The notes beneath the pieces are model-generated. The model searched no databases. It was given only the letters and a program-made list of their open reading frames with translations, and was not told the origin of the DNA. Shown piece by piece: positions 25,972 to 34,257 of a stretch of DNA of 37,160 nt. This DNA comes from Nonomuraea terrae (GTDB lineage: Bacteria > Actinomycetota > Actinomycetes > Streptosporangiales > Streptosporangiaceae). Position 1 is the first letter of the stretch; the number at the start of each line of letters is the position of its first letter. The stretch is taken from assembly GCF_004348995.1 (NCBI RefSeq), contig NZ_SMKQ01000072.1:1-37160 (forward strand). The letters are read 5' to 3'. Position numbers and translations under genes: made by a program.

Positions 25972-26148
25972 GGTCGGCCAGTGTACGACCGTGCTCTCCC
26001 GGCTGTACGACGCCGAAGCACGTTCGCCGGCGGTATGCCGCTGCTGCCCGGGTTCGGGCCGCTCGCCGTGTGGCTGCTGGATCATCCGCACGGCCGCCCG
26101 GCGGCGGGCGACCTGGTCGGTCGCCGGCCGCCGCCCGTCCGTAGAGGG

Positions 26149-26520
26149 TCACTCCTGCAGGACCGACAGGACGTTCCCCGCCGGGTCGGTGAACCACGCG
26201 ATCGGTGGGCCGTCGCCGCGGGCGATGCCCTTCTCGTCCTGGGCGAAGCCCTCGTAACGCTCGAAGCGCACCCCGCACGCCGTCAGCTCGTCCACGGCCC
26301 GGTCGATGTCGTCGACGGGGAAGTTGAGCACCGTGAACGTGGCCGGCACGTGGGCGTCGCCCTTCGGGTAGACGAGGACGTCGGCGCCGCCGCCGAGGTG
26401 GAGCGTGAGCATCCCGTGCTCCTCCGAGACGCGCAGGCCGAGTGTCTTGCCGTAGAACGCGGTCGCAGCCGCGACGTCGTCGACCGAGAACCCGCTGAAC
26501 GCTTTCGTCGTCGCGAACAT
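26149..26520 (-). CDS. VOC/glyoxalase-family protein
   Basis: 123 aa, one vicinal-oxygen-chelate domain: FSVDDVAAATAFYGKTLGL at the N-terminus and WFTDPAGNVLSVLQE at the C-terminus. It may be a thiol-transfer or antibiotic-binding protein; residues do not settle this. Last gene of the MFS-VOC-VOC run, starting 3 bp after the stop of the preceding VOC gene, with AAGGAGA as ribosome binding site. Confidence 0.85.
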   Translation of the reverse strand: MFATTKAFSGFSVDDVAAATAFYGKTLGLRVSEEHGMLTLHLGGGADVLVYPKGDAHVPATFTVLNFPVDDIDRAVDELTACGVRFERYEGFAQDEKGIARGDGPPIAWFTDPAGNVLSVLQE

Positions 26521-26523
26521 CGT

Positions 26524-26901
26524 CTACATCTCCTTCAGGTGTTCCTCGCTGAGCTGGATGATCTGCACGTAGTTGCCGTCCGGGTCGATCGCGGTGGCGA
26601 ACAGGCTGCCGTCGCGGTCTTCCAGCTCGGCCAGCCACGAGACGCCCGCGCGTTCCATGCGCGCGGCGACGGCCCGGGCGTCGTCCACGTTGAAGTTCAC
26701 GATCATCCTGCCGGGTTCGGGGTTCTTGTCCCCGATGTCGGCGCGCGTGTCGATGAACAGGAAGACCTCCCCGAATTTCAGCACGCCGTAACCGCCGACG
26801 TCGGTGTTCTGCTCCGGGTCGAGGGCGGTGACGTACCAGGCGCGCAGCCGCTCGGGGTCGGTGCTGGACAGCAGCAGGCCGCCGAGGACGGGTCGGGTCA
26901 T
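26524..26901 (-). CDS. VOC/glyoxalase-family protein
   Basis: 125 aa VOC domain: LLLSSTDPERLRAWYVTALD, then GRMIVNFNVDDARAVAARME and AIDPDGNYVQIIQL. Its start overlaps the stop of the MFS exporter gene (ATGA), so the two are coupled. Next to an exporter and a MarR regulator, a small-molecule binding or resistance role is plausible but not shown. Confidence 0.87.
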   Translation of the reverse strand: MTRPVLGGLLLSSTDPERLRAWYVTALDPEQNTDVGGYGVLKFGEVFLFIDTRADIGDKNPEPGRMIVNFNVDDARAVAARMERAGVSWLAELEDRDGSLFATAIDPDGNYVQIIQLSEEHLKEM

Positions 26902-28079
26902 GGCGATATTCCTTTCTCTCGTTCGATGTGCAGACCACGCCGCCGTCCGGAACTCATCGAAAAGAGCGCGACCAGCACGTACGGCAGGGTCAGCAGCGCG
27001 AACGTCACCCCGTGCGAGGCGTACGGCGAGGCCGCCCCGTAGGCCGCGTACACGCCGAGCGTCACCACGTTGCCGCCGATCCCGGCCAGTGACGTTACGG
27101 TGGCCCGCGCCGAGCCGGTGATCCGCTCCTGAAGCCGCGCGTCGGCGAGGATCCCGGCGAGCTGGAACCCGCCGAACGCCACGGCGATCAGGACGAACCC
27201 GGCAGGATGCCCGCTGAGCGCCCCCGCCGTCATGGCCGCCGCCGCGAGCGCGAGCATCAGGCCGTACGCGCGCGGCGGCATGCGCTGGGCGGCGTCTCCC
27301 AGCAGGCCGCCCGCCGTGGCGCCGAGCCAGACCAGCAGGATCACCAGCGGGACGGCGGTCTTGGCCACGCCCGCCTCGACCGCCAGGTAGGGCACGTACT
27401 CCTCCAGCGCCCCCCAGATCGCCGTCACGAACGCCACCAGCAGCACCGCGTGCAGCACCCGGCGGTCGGCGCGGGCCAGCGTGACGCCCTCCTTGAGCAC
27501 CGCCAGGTAGCGGCCCTCGTCGGCGGCGCCGCGCGAGCGGTGCTCGGGAAGCGTCAGCGCCGTGCAGGCGCACGCCACGCACGCCAGGACACTCGCCACG
27601 CCCACGACCGGGTACCCGCCGGCCGCCATGACGGGGGTGGCCAGGGCGATCGCCGCCGCGTTCGCGACGAGGCCGAGCGAGGTCGCCCGGCCCATGACAC
27701 CCGCGTACCGGTGGGCCTGGCCGCGCCGTTCGAGCTCCTCGTAGGAGAGGGCCTCGTACGCGCCCGAGACCAGGGCGCCCTCGGCGCCCCACAACACGAA
27801 CCCCAGGGCGAAGGCCCAGTAGGACGGGAACAGGATCCACAGCGCGAAGCCGAGACCGGCCAGCAGCGGGCCCAGGAACAGCAGCAGGCGGCGGGAGACC
27901 GCGTCGGCCCACGCGCCCGACGGGACCTCCAGGACCATGCCGGTCACGGACCAGATGACGAACAGGGACGAGGTCTGCGCGACCGAGAGCCCGGTGTCGG
28001 TGAACAGCAGGGTGTACACCGGGTAGAGCAGGACGAACTCACTGAGGAACGCATAAGCGTAAAGCGACGCGACAAGCAT
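26898..28079 (-). CDS. MFS transporter
   Basis: 393 aa with about 12 hydrophobic segments. The MFS cytoplasmic loop between helices 2 and 3 reads GAWADAVSRR (55-64). It is probably a drug or metabolite exporter of the MFS drug:proton antiporter kind, to judge by length and neighbours. It lies 115 bp downstream of a MarR gene on the same strand and is coupled to the following VOC gene. The substrate cannot be inferred. Confidence 0.88.
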   Translation of the reverse strand: MLVASLYAYAFLSEFVLLYPVYTLLFTDTGLSVAQTSSLFVIWSVTGMVLEVPSGAWADAVSRRLLLFLGPLLAGLGFALWILFPSYWAFALGFVLWGAEGALVSGAYEALSYEELERRGQAHRYAGVMGRATSLGLVANAAAIALATPVMAAGGYPVVGVASVLACVACACTALTLPEHRSRGAADEGRYLAVLKEGVTLARADRRVLHAVLLVAFVTAIWGALEEYVPYLAVEAGVAKTAVPLVILLVWLGATAGGLLGDAAQRMPPRAYGLMLALAAAAMTAGALSGHPAGFVLIAVAFGGFQLAGILADARLQERITGSARATVTSLAGIGGNVVTLGVYAAYGAASPYASHGVTFALLTLPYVLVALFSMSSGRRRGLHIEREKGISP

Positions 28080-28194
28080 GAGGCCTTCCAGGGCTGGACG
28101 AGTGGGGACTCCGAGTGCGCGTCGCCTCGGAGGCCCGCGCGCCCCGCGCCGGCCCCTGGTTATGCATCAATGTCGCCAGGTCATACCGACGAGT

Positions 28195-28647
28195 CTAAAG
28201 CCTGATGTCCCCCATGCGCGCGCGGAAAGGACGGCGTTCCAGCGCCTCCGCCGCCGCCGTCAGCACCTGCGCCAGCGGCACGGGCAGCTCCGCGTCCAGC
28301 TCGCGCACCGCGCGTTCGGTGGCCGCCCACTCGGCCTCGATGAGCGGCAGCGCCGCCTCCGCCTTGGCGGTGAGGCGGACGATGCGGTGGCGGGCGTCGG
28401 AGCCCTTCTCCAGGATGACGAACTCGCTGCGGCGCATCTGGACCACGGTCTGGCTGGCCGCCGAATGGGTCACGCCGATGGCCCGAGCGAGGTCGCCGAT
28501 CGACATCGGGCCGTGCGCCACCAGCGTGCGGACCACGGGTGAGAAGCGGGGCCGGTATTCCGGCAGGCCGTGCTCGGCGTAGACCTCGGCGATGGCGCCG
28601 TCCATGAGCTCGTGGACGTGGCGCATGAACGTCCCCAGTCCGATCAT
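28195..28647 (-). CDS. MarR-family transcriptional regulator
   Basis: 150 aa winged-helix regulator: MSIGDLARAIGVTHSAASQTVVQMRRSEFV (about 48-77), then the wing SDARHRIVRLTAKAE. It probably controls the downstream MFS/VOC genes and perhaps the divergent radical SAM gene 40 bp away. A TAAATT -10-like hexamer ends 6 bp before its ATG and no ribosome binding site is present, so its mRNA is likely leaderless. Confidence 0.88.
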   Translation of the reverse strand: MIGLGTFMRHVHELMDGAIAEVYAEHGLPEYRPRFSPVVRTLVAHGPMSIGDLARAIGVTHSAASQTVVQMRRSEFVILEKGSDARHRIVRLTAKAEAALPLIEAEWAATERAVRELDAELPVPLAQVLTAAAEALERRPFRARMGDIRL

Positions 28648-28653
28648 GAGGTC

Positions 28654-28659
28654 AATTTA
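28654..28659 (-). promoter_or_regulatory. -10-like element of leaderless MarR gene
   Basis: On the minus strand TAAATT is followed by six bases and then the ATG at 28647. That places transcription start at or next to the A of the start codon. No Shine-Dalgarno sequence lies between. Confidence 0.55.
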
Positions 28660-28674
28660 GTCGGCCGCCTCGGC

Positions 28675-28680
28675 TACGCT
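28675..28680 (+). promoter_or_regulatory. -10-like element of leaderless radical SAM gene
   Basis: TACGCT (TAnnnT type) is followed by seven bases and then GTG 28688. No ribosome binding site lies between, which suggests a leaderless transcript. The two -10-like elements of the divergent genes lie within 27 bp of each other. Confidence 0.5.
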
Positions 28681-28687
28681 GCCGGAC

Positions 28688-29971
28688 GTGGCACTGGCGG
28701 TCTGTGTGGTGGTCCGATATCGCAAGGCGGTGACGTACGGCGTCCATGCGCTGCTCGCCGCCCTCGACACGGCGGGGGTCGAGCACGAGCTGCGCCTCGG
28801 CACCACCGCCGAGGAGACCGCCGACCACATCCTCGCCACCGGCGCCGACCGCGTGCTGGTGCTCTGGTCGTTCTACTCGCCCGACGCCGAGGCCATGGCC
28901 GCCGAGCTGGCCGCGGTCAGCGAGCTGAGCGGCGGGCGCGGTCTGCACATCGCGGGCGGCGTGCACGCCACCGCCGAGCCCCAGCAGGTCCTCGACTCCG
29001 GCTGGGATCTCGCCGGCATCGGCGAGGGGGAGTCGACGATCGTCTCCCTCGTCCGCGCGCTGCAGCAGGACGAGCCGCTCACCACGGTGCCGGGCCTGGC
29101 GATCAAGGACGCCGACGGCGTCGCCCTGCGCACGCGTCCGGCGCCGCAGCTGCCGCTCGACGCCTTCCCGTCGTTCGCCGGCCGCAGCGGGCCGATCGAG
29201 ATCACCCGCGGCTGCCGCTACACGTGCCGCTTCTGCCAGACGCCGTTCATGTTCGGCGGGCAGTTCCGCCACCGGTCGGTGGCCAGCGTCCGCGCCCACG
29301 TGCGCGAGCTGGTGGGAAGGGGGCTGCGCGACGTGCGCTTCATCACCCCGACCTCGCTCTCGTACGGCTCGCCCGGGCCCGACCCCGACCTCGGCAAGGT
29401 GGAGGAGCTGCTGGCGGGCGTCAAGGAGGAGCTGCCGCCGCACGGCCGCGTCTTCTTCGGCAGTTTCCCCTCCGAGGTGCGCCCCGAGCACGTCACGCCC
29501 GAGGCGATGCGGCTGCTCAAACGGTACGTCGCCAACGACAACCTGATCATCGGCGCCCAGTCGGGCTCCGACCGGGTGCTGGCCGCCTCGGGGCGCGGCC
29601 ACGACACCTCTCCGGTACGCGACGCCGTCAGGATCGCCGTCGAGCACGGCTTCCGGCCCAACGTCGACTTCATCTTCGGCATGCCGGGCGAGTCGCAGGA
29701 CGACCAGGCGCAGTCGCTCCAGCTGGCCGGCGACCTGGCCGAGCTGGGGGCGCGCATCCACACCCACACGTTCATGCCGCTGCCCGGCACGCCGTGGCGC
29801 GACGCCGAGCCCGCGTTCATCCCGCTGGCGACCATGAGCGAGCTCGACCGGCTGGCCCAGCGCGGCGACGCGTACGGACACTGGCGCAAGCAGGCCGAGC
29901 ACGCCGCCCGCCTGGCCGAGACGGCGAAGGCCTACCCGCGCCGGGCCCGGCGCCGGCGCACCACCGGTTAG
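28688..29971 (+). CDS. Radical SAM protein with N-terminal B12-binding-like domain (MJ_1487-like)
   Basis: 427 aa from GTG 28688. Residues 1-120 form a Rossmann-like cobalamin-binding-type domain, with GGVHATAEP (90-98) and GIGEGE (110-115). A DxHxxG cobalamin-ligand motif is not seen, so B12 may bind base-on or not at all. The radical SAM motif is C176-x3-C180-x2-C183 (CRYTCRFC). A SPASM-like tail is absent; the end is a basic ARRRR stretch. The layout recalls the archaeal MJ_1487 B12/radical SAM family (COG1032 type). The substrate is unknown. It overlaps the end of the convergent 80-aa gene by four bases and probably stands as a single-gene transcript. Confidence 0.82.
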   Translation: MALAVCVVVRYRKAVTYGVHALLAALDTAGVEHELRLGTTAEETADHILATGADRVLVLWSFYSPDAEAMAAELAAVSELSGGRGLHIAGGVHATAEPQQVLDSGWDLAGIGEGESTIVSLVRALQQDEPLTTVPGLAIKDADGVALRTRPAPQLPLDAFPSFAGRSGPIEITRGCRYTCRFCQTPFMFGGQFRHRSVASVRAHVRELVGRGLRDVRFITPTSLSYGSPGPDPDLGKVEELLAGVKEELPPHGRVFFGSFPSEVRPEHVTPEAMRLLKRYVANDNLIIGAQSGSDRVLAASGRGHDTSPVRDAVRIAVEHGFRPNVDFIFGMPGESQDDQAQSLQLAGDLAELGARIHTHTFMPLPGTPWRDAEPAFIPLATMSELDRLAQRGDAYGHWRKQAEHAARLAETAKAYPRRARRRRTTG

Positions 29972-30210
29972 AGCCGCCGGTCGTCGTCGCGTTCGAACGA
30001 CTCGATCACGCGTTCCACGGCGTCACCCACGGGGCGCAACGCCTGCGAGAACGCGTTGACCAGCGGACCGAAGATCTCGCTCACCTCGGTCAGGATGGTG
30101 GGGCTCTTGTTCTCCGGAGGCGCCCAGCGCATGGCGTCTGCGCTCAGTGTCTCCCACTCGTCGACGACGCCGTCGATGGCGTCGAGCACGTGATCTGGAT
30201 CGCTTGGCAT
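29968..30210 (-). CDS. Small acidic hypothetical protein
   Basis: 80 aa, acidic and mostly helical by composition: DPDHVLDAIDGVVDEWETLS at the start and DAVERVIESFERDDD at the end. No family is recognised. GGAGA about 7 bp upstream supports ATG 30210. Its stop codon overlaps that of the convergent radical SAM gene. Confidence 0.6.
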   Translation of the reverse strand: MPSDPDHVLDAIDGVVDEWETLSADAMRWAPPENKSPTILTEVSEIFGPLVNAFSQALRPVGDAVERVIESFERDDDRRL

Positions 30211-30232
30211 GACCGTTCTCCGTGGAAGTCAG

Positions 30233-30274
30233 CCGTGGAGTCCTCCGTGGACGGAGGGGTCGATACCTCCACGG
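30233..30274 (-). terminator. Compound stem-loop after VOC gene
   Basis: CCGTGGAG (30233-30240) pairs with CTCCACGG (30267-30274), and nested inside CCTCCGT (30242-30248) pairs with ACGGAGG (30251-30257). It lies just downstream of the minus-strand VOC stop at 30279 and upstream of the 80-aa gene. Confidence 0.6.
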
Positions 30275-30278
30275 TACT

Positions 30279-30788
30279 TCAGGCGGGGACGGAGACGCCT
30301 ATGCCGCCCCGGGTGGTGGCGCCGTACCGCTGCTTGTCGGCGTCCAGGTCGAGCGGGCGGACGCGGGTGCGGCCGGCGATGATCTCGTCGGTCAGCAGCG
30401 CGGCGGGCACCAGCCACGACACCTCGAACTCCAGCCCGTCGGGGTCGCGCGCGTAGAGTGCCTTGGTCGTGCTGTGGTCGGAGGCGCCGACGAGGGCGTC
30501 CAGCTCGGTGAGCTTGGCGGCCACGCGCTCCAGCTCCGCCAGGGTGTCGACCTCCCACGCCAGGTGGTAGAGGCCGACGGAGGTGCGGCCGGCCGGCGAG
30601 GGGTCAGCGTCCTCGCCGATCTGGAACAGGCCCAGGTCGTGGTCGTTCGTCGAGCCGGAGGCCTGGAGGAACGCCGCGCCCTTCATGCCCATGACGACCT
30701 CGAAGCCGAGCGCCTCGCGGTAAAAGGCGACGCTGCGCTCCACGTCGCGGACGTAAAGGACCGCGTGGTTGAGTCGCTGGACAGGCAT
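30279..30788 (-). CDS. VOC-family protein with dioxygenase-type metal triad
   Basis: 169 aa. The N-terminal VOC domain has H8 (RLNHAVLYV), H75 (YHLAWEV) and E122 (DGLEFEVSW), the 2-His-1-carboxylate set used for iron or manganese in extradiol (catechol 2,3-) dioxygenases. A 40-residue C-terminal tail (TDEIIAGRTRVRPLDLD) is extra. Dioxygenase or related metalloenzyme activity is possible; the substrate is unknown. AAGGGG lies about 5 bp before ATG 30788, and a TetR-like palindrome sits 35 bp upstream. Confidence 0.85.
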   Translation of the reverse strand: MPVQRLNHAVLYVRDVERSVAFYREALGFEVVMGMKGAAFLQASGSTNDHDLGLFQIGEDADPSPAGRTSVGLYHLAWEVDTLAELERVAAKLTELDALVGASDHSTTKALYARDPDGLEFEVSWLVPAALLTDEIIAGRTRVRPLDLDADKQRYGATTRGGIGVSVPA

Positions 30789-30822
30789 GGTTGCCCCTTT
30801 CGACGGAATCCCCGGACTCAAC

Positions 30823-30840
30823 TATATGAGCGTTCAAATA
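30823..30840. promoter_or_regulatory. TetR-type palindromic operator upstream of VOC gene
   Basis: TATATGAGCGTTCAAATA (18 bp) is an imperfect palindrome; six of seven outer positions in each arm match. Sites of this TATTTGAACG/CGTTCAAATA form are typical of TetR-family repressors. It lies 35-52 bp upstream of the minus-strand VOC gene at 30788. No TetR gene is in this window. Confidence 0.55.
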
Positions 30841-30960
30841 CTTCGCCGTGACCGGTTACCGGTTTTGCCCGGTGGCATGGAACACGCGGGAGCCGAAGCG
30901 GTGAAAGTGTCGCCCGCAGGCCGTAGCGTTCTGCCGGTACCCGACCAAGGAGAGAGGCCG

Positions 30961-31149
30961 ATGCACGACACCGATGAGGCTCTGTTCAGGGCGGTCCACG
31001 GCATCGCCGGCCGGTTCGCCGGTCAGCCCGTGCCTGTGGTGATGGAGGCGTTGCAACGCCAGCTGCCCAAGGCTCCCGGCCTCGAGGTGACGGAGATCCG
31101 CAAGATCGCCGAGGAGATCAGCGTGGGGCGCGATCCTTCGGGCTTGTGA
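30961..31149 (+). CDS. Small hypothetical protein
   Basis: 62 aa, helical, with HDTDEALFRAVHGIAGRFAG at the start and IRKIAEEISVGRDP at the end. AAGGAG 8 bp upstream fixes ATG 30961, and a strong terminator follows. No family is recognised. Confidence 0.7.
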   Translation: MHDTDEALFRAVHGIAGRFAGQPVPVVMEALQRQLPKAPGLEVTEIRKIAEEISVGRDPSGL

Positions 31150-31155
31150 ACCTCT

Positions 31156-31202
31156 GATCGTCAGGGGAGCATCGAGGCGTGCCCCACCCTCCCCTGACGA
31201 TC
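31156..31202. terminator. 14-bp perfect stem-loop
   Basis: GATCGTCAGGGGAG (31156-31169) is the exact reverse complement of 31189-31202, with a 19-base loop. It follows the 62-aa gene by a few bases. Confidence 0.8.
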
Positions 31203-31347
31203 GCTGTCCCTGCCGGATGACGTTGTCGGGGGGACACATGTTCATCTGCCGTACGTCATCCTGATCCGGCGGTTTCAGGCGGAGTCGATCGGGTCGTGTT
31301 GTCGGTGGGCCATCGAGACCCGATCCGGGGATGGACCGTCAGGCTCG

Positions 31348-32034
31348 TCACTGGGCCGGGATCCGCTGCAGGGTCTCCCCTCTTGCGCCGGTGACGAGGA
31401 GCCTTCGCACGTCGGCTCCCGAGGGATACTCCACGGCCCACAGTCCGAGCCCCGCTCCGACACTTCGTGTGAGGTTCCCTGGAAGCTTCCCCCCGTCCTT
31501 GGTGACAGCCGTCACCCCGTGAACATCGTCCTTGGCCACGCCGAACCAGACGTCTGTACCGCGAAGCCTGCCCTGCGTGCGGGCGAACTCGCCGGCGGTG
31601 AGTGGAGGAAATCCGGCGCAGGAGCTACCGTTCGGCCCGCTCTCGCACAGCATGAGCTCGTTCTTGCGGGGCGCTTCGCTCAGCCACATGACGAGCGGTG
31701 GCACGGAGGCGATCTTTCCCTTGGGGGGATACTCCTTCTTCAGCTCCGCGAATCCCTTGTAGGTGGGCCGTGGCGTGGCTGTGGCGGACGGCGCGGCTGT
31801 GGCGGACGGCGCGGCGGGCACAGCGACGGCGAGGCCGTCTCGCTGCCCCGGCCACGGGCGCATCGCCACGGCAACGGTGACGGCCGCGACCGTCACCGCC
31901 GCCGTGATCCCGGCGACGGCCGCACGATGACGTCTGCGCATGGCGCGTCCCGCCGCGATGGCACGGTTCACGTCCACCCCGGTAGGCGGTTGCTCCTCGC
32001 GCGCCAGCGAGTCGAACACCTGCTTGGCATCCAT
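31348..32034 (-). CDS. Membrane-anchored partner of SigE-type sigma factor
   Basis: 228 aa from ATG 32034. A short cytoplasmic N-terminus (MDAKQVFDSLAREEQPP) and a basic patch (RAMRRRHR) precede one transmembrane helix (about 39-58). An Ala/Pro/Thr linker containing a duplicated 18-bp unit and an extracytoplasmic domain with two cysteines (LMLCESG, SSCAGFP) follow. GGAGGA lies 6 bp before ATG 32034, which is better placed than for ATG 32040. The start overlaps the sigma stop (TGATG). It is the likely sensor or anti-sigma partner, by position and topology. Confidence 0.7.
   Translation of the reverse strand: MDAKQVFDSLAREEQPPTGVDVNRAIAAGRAMRRRHRAAVAGITAAVTVAAVTVAVAMRPWPGQRDGLAVAVPAAPSATAAPSATATPRPTYKGFAELKKEYPPKGKIASVPPLVMWLSEAPRKNELMLCESGPNGSSCAGFPPLTAGEFARTQGRLRGTDVWFGVAKDDVHGVTAVTKDGGKLPGNLTRSVGAGLGLWAVEYPSGADVRRLLVTGARGETLQRIPAQ
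31777..31812. repeat. Perfect 18-bp tandem duplication in linker
   Basis: GGCTGTGGCGGACGGCGC occurs twice head to tail (31777-31794 and 31795-31812) inside the sigma-partner gene. It encodes a repeated Ala/Pro/Ser/Thr unit (APSATA) just outside the membrane. Confidence 0.8.
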
Positions 32035-32543
32035 CAGCATTCCTCCGCACGTGCTAGACGGGATTCCGGCTCGCCGAGCAGCGCGCGCAGAGTGGCGAGG
32101 CCGCGGGCGGTCTGGCTCTTGACGGTTCCTGTGGAGCAGCCCAGCGCGTGGGCGGTCTGCTCCACGCTCAGATCGCAATGGAAGCGCAGCACGAGGGTGG
32201 CGCGCTGGCGCGGAGGGACGGCGGTGAGGGCCCGGTGGATGTCCATGGCCATGTCCCGATCGCCGCTTTCGAGCGTCTGGTGGGATGTCGCGGACGAGAG
32301 CCGGACCCGCGAGAACCACCCCCTTCGCTGTTCGGCGAGGAAGACCCGGATCAGAATCACCCGTACGTAGGCGTCGAGGTCGTCGGCCACCCGCGCTTGG
32401 CGCCATTTGACGTAGAGCCGCGTTATCGCTGTCTGTACCAGGTCGTCCGCGCGGTGCCAGTCCTGGCACAACGAGTAAGCGATCTTCCGCAACCAGGACA
32501 GCCGGCCTCTCACATAGGCGGTGTACTCCTCATCAAGGCTCAT
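32034..32543 (-). CDS. SigE-family ECF RNA polymerase sigma factor
   Basis: 169 aa. Region 2 is seen as RLSWLRKIAYSLCQDWHRADDLVQTAITRLYVKW and region 4 as VPPRQRATLVLRFHCDLSVEQTAHALGCSTGTVKS. It is the third intact sigma gene of this type in the window and the second with a coupled membrane partner. GGGAG lies close before ATG 32543. It is divergent from the xylulokinase gene, 280 bp away. Confidence 0.92.
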   Translation of the reverse strand: MSLDEEYTAYVRGRLSWLRKIAYSLCQDWHRADDLVQTAITRLYVKWRQARVADDLDAYVRVILIRVFLAEQRRGWFSRVRLSSATSHQTLESGDRDMAMDIHRALTAVPPRQRATLVLRFHCDLSVEQTAHALGCSTGTVKSQTARGLATLRALLGEPESRLARAEEC

Positions 32544-32823
32544 GGGACTCCCAGATAGATGGCTTCACACCAGAGGAGATGCCGCCGGCCCGGACGCGGG
32601 TTGCATGGAACGGGGCCGGCCACGGAGTTTCCTCTCCGGAGGACGCCGTACCACCAAGATCGGCATCGACAGCGTGATCAACTCAACCGGAACACCGACA
32701 GCTCCACTGCAACGGACAATCGCCCGCATCCGGTCCCGCGGGGCTGTGGGGACGTGTCGGGCGCGGATACCATTTCTGGCATTCCATCCGGCTGGTGCTG
32801 GGCCACTTGTTAGGAGTACGTCC

Positions 32824-34257
32824 GTGACGCTTGTCGCTGGGGTCGATTCCTCCACGCAGAGTTGCAAGGTCGTCATTCGGGAAGCGGAGACGGGCGCGCT
32901 GGTGCGGCAGGGCCGTGCCCCACACCCCGACGGCACCGAAGTCCACCCGTCCCACTGGTGGACGGCGCTGCTGCGGGCCTTCGAGGAGGCGGGCGGGCTC
33001 GACGGCGTGGCGGCCGTGAGCGTGGCCGGCCAGCAGCACGGCATGGTGTGCCTCGACGAGTCCGGCGAGGTCGTCCGCGAGGCTCTGCTGTGGAACGACA
33101 CCCGCTCCGCCAAGGCCGCCGACGACCTGGTCGCGGAGCTGGGCGGTCGGCAGATGTGGGCCGACGCGGTCGGCTCGGTGCCGGTGGCCTCGTTCACGGT
33201 GACGAAGCTGCGCTGGCTGGCCGAGCACGAGCCCGGCAACGCGCGGCGCACGGCGGCGGTGTGCCTGCCGCACGACTGGCTCACGTGGCGGCTGATGGGC
33301 GCGCTGGCCTCCGGGATCCCGTTCGGGGTCGAGGCGTGGCTGGACGCGCCGCGGCCGCCGCTCGACCAGTTGGTGACCGACCGGGGTGACGCCTCCGGCA
33401 CGGGCTACTGGTCGCCCGCGACAGGGGCGTACCGTACGGACCTGCTCAAGGTCGCGTTCGGGACGGTGCCGCTGCTGCCCCGGGTGCTCGGGCCGGCCGA
33501 GGAGGCGGTCGCGGCGGTGGCCGGGGGATCGGGCGCGGTGCTGGTCGCGCCGGGCACGGGTGACAACATGGCCGCCGCACTCGGCGTGGGCGCGCGCCCG
33601 GGCGACGTGGTGGTGTCGCTGGGCACGTCGGGCACGGCGTTCGCGGTCGCGCCGTCGCCGAGCGCCGACGCGACGGGCGCGGTGGCGGGGTTCGCCGACG
33701 CGACGGGGCGGTTCCTGCCGCTGGTGGCCACGCTCAACGCGGCCCGCGTCCTCGACGCCGCCGCGCGGATCGCCGGGGTCGGGCTCGGCGAGCTGAGCGA
33801 CCTGGCGCTGCAGGCGCCTCCCGGGGCCGGCGGGCTCACGCTGGTGCCGTATCTGGAGGGGGAGCGCACCCCCAACCGGCCGACCGCGACGGGCTCGCTC
33901 CACGGGCTCACGCTGGCCACCTCGACCCCGGCCCACCTGGCGCGGGCGGCCGTCGAAGGCATGCTGTGCGGCCTGGCCGACGGGCTCGACGCCCTGAAGC
34001 TGACGCCGGAACGGGTGCTGCTGATCGGCGGCGCGGCCCGCTCGGAGGCCGTGCGGCGCATCGCCCCGACGATCTTCGGCGTCTCGATCATGGTGCCGCC
34101 GCCTGCCGAGTACGTCGCCAACGGTGCCGCCTTCCAGGCCGCCACGCTGGTGACGACGCCGGAGTGGCGCTCGGAGGAGACGGAGACGTACGAGGGCGAG
34201 GCGCTGCCGGAGATCCGCGCCCGCTACGCCCGCGCCACCCAGAACATCCTCGACTGA
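32824..34257 (+). CDS. xylB: Xylulokinase
   Basis: 477 aa, FGGY-family sugar kinase phosphorylating D-xylulose. The N-terminal phosphate motif is GVDSSTQSCK, followed by HPSHWW, the substrate loop SVAGQQHGMV, LWNDTRS, and a catalytic Asp in GDASGTGYW. The C-terminal ATP-binding domain has APGTGDNMAAALG, SLGTSGTAFAV and LIGGAARS. The length is normal for XylB. GTG 32824 is preceded by AGGAG 7 bp upstream; the frame is open further up but that part is not family-like. No xylA or xylose transporter lies nearby. Its 3' end overlaps the convergent unknown gene by 34 bp. Confidence 0.94.
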   Translation: MTLVAGVDSSTQSCKVVIREAETGALVRQGRAPHPDGTEVHPSHWWTALLRAFEEAGGLDGVAAVSVAGQQHGMVCLDESGEVVREALLWNDTRSAKAADDLVAELGGRQMWADAVGSVPVASFTVTKLRWLAEHEPGNARRTAAVCLPHDWLTWRLMGALASGIPFGVEAWLDAPRPPLDQLVTDRGDASGTGYWSPATGAYRTDLLKVAFGTVPLLPRVLGPAEEAVAAVAGGSGAVLVAPGTGDNMAAALGVGARPGDVVVSLGTSGTAFAVAPSPSADATGAVAGFADATGRFLPLVATLNAARVLDAAARIAGVGLGELSDLALQAPPGAGGLTLVPYLEGERTPNRPTATGSLHGLTLATSTPAHLARAAVEGMLCGLADGLDALKLTPERVLLIGGAARSEAVRRIAPTIFGVSIMVPPPAEYVANGAAFQAATLVTTPEWRSEETETYEGEALPEIRARYARATQNILD

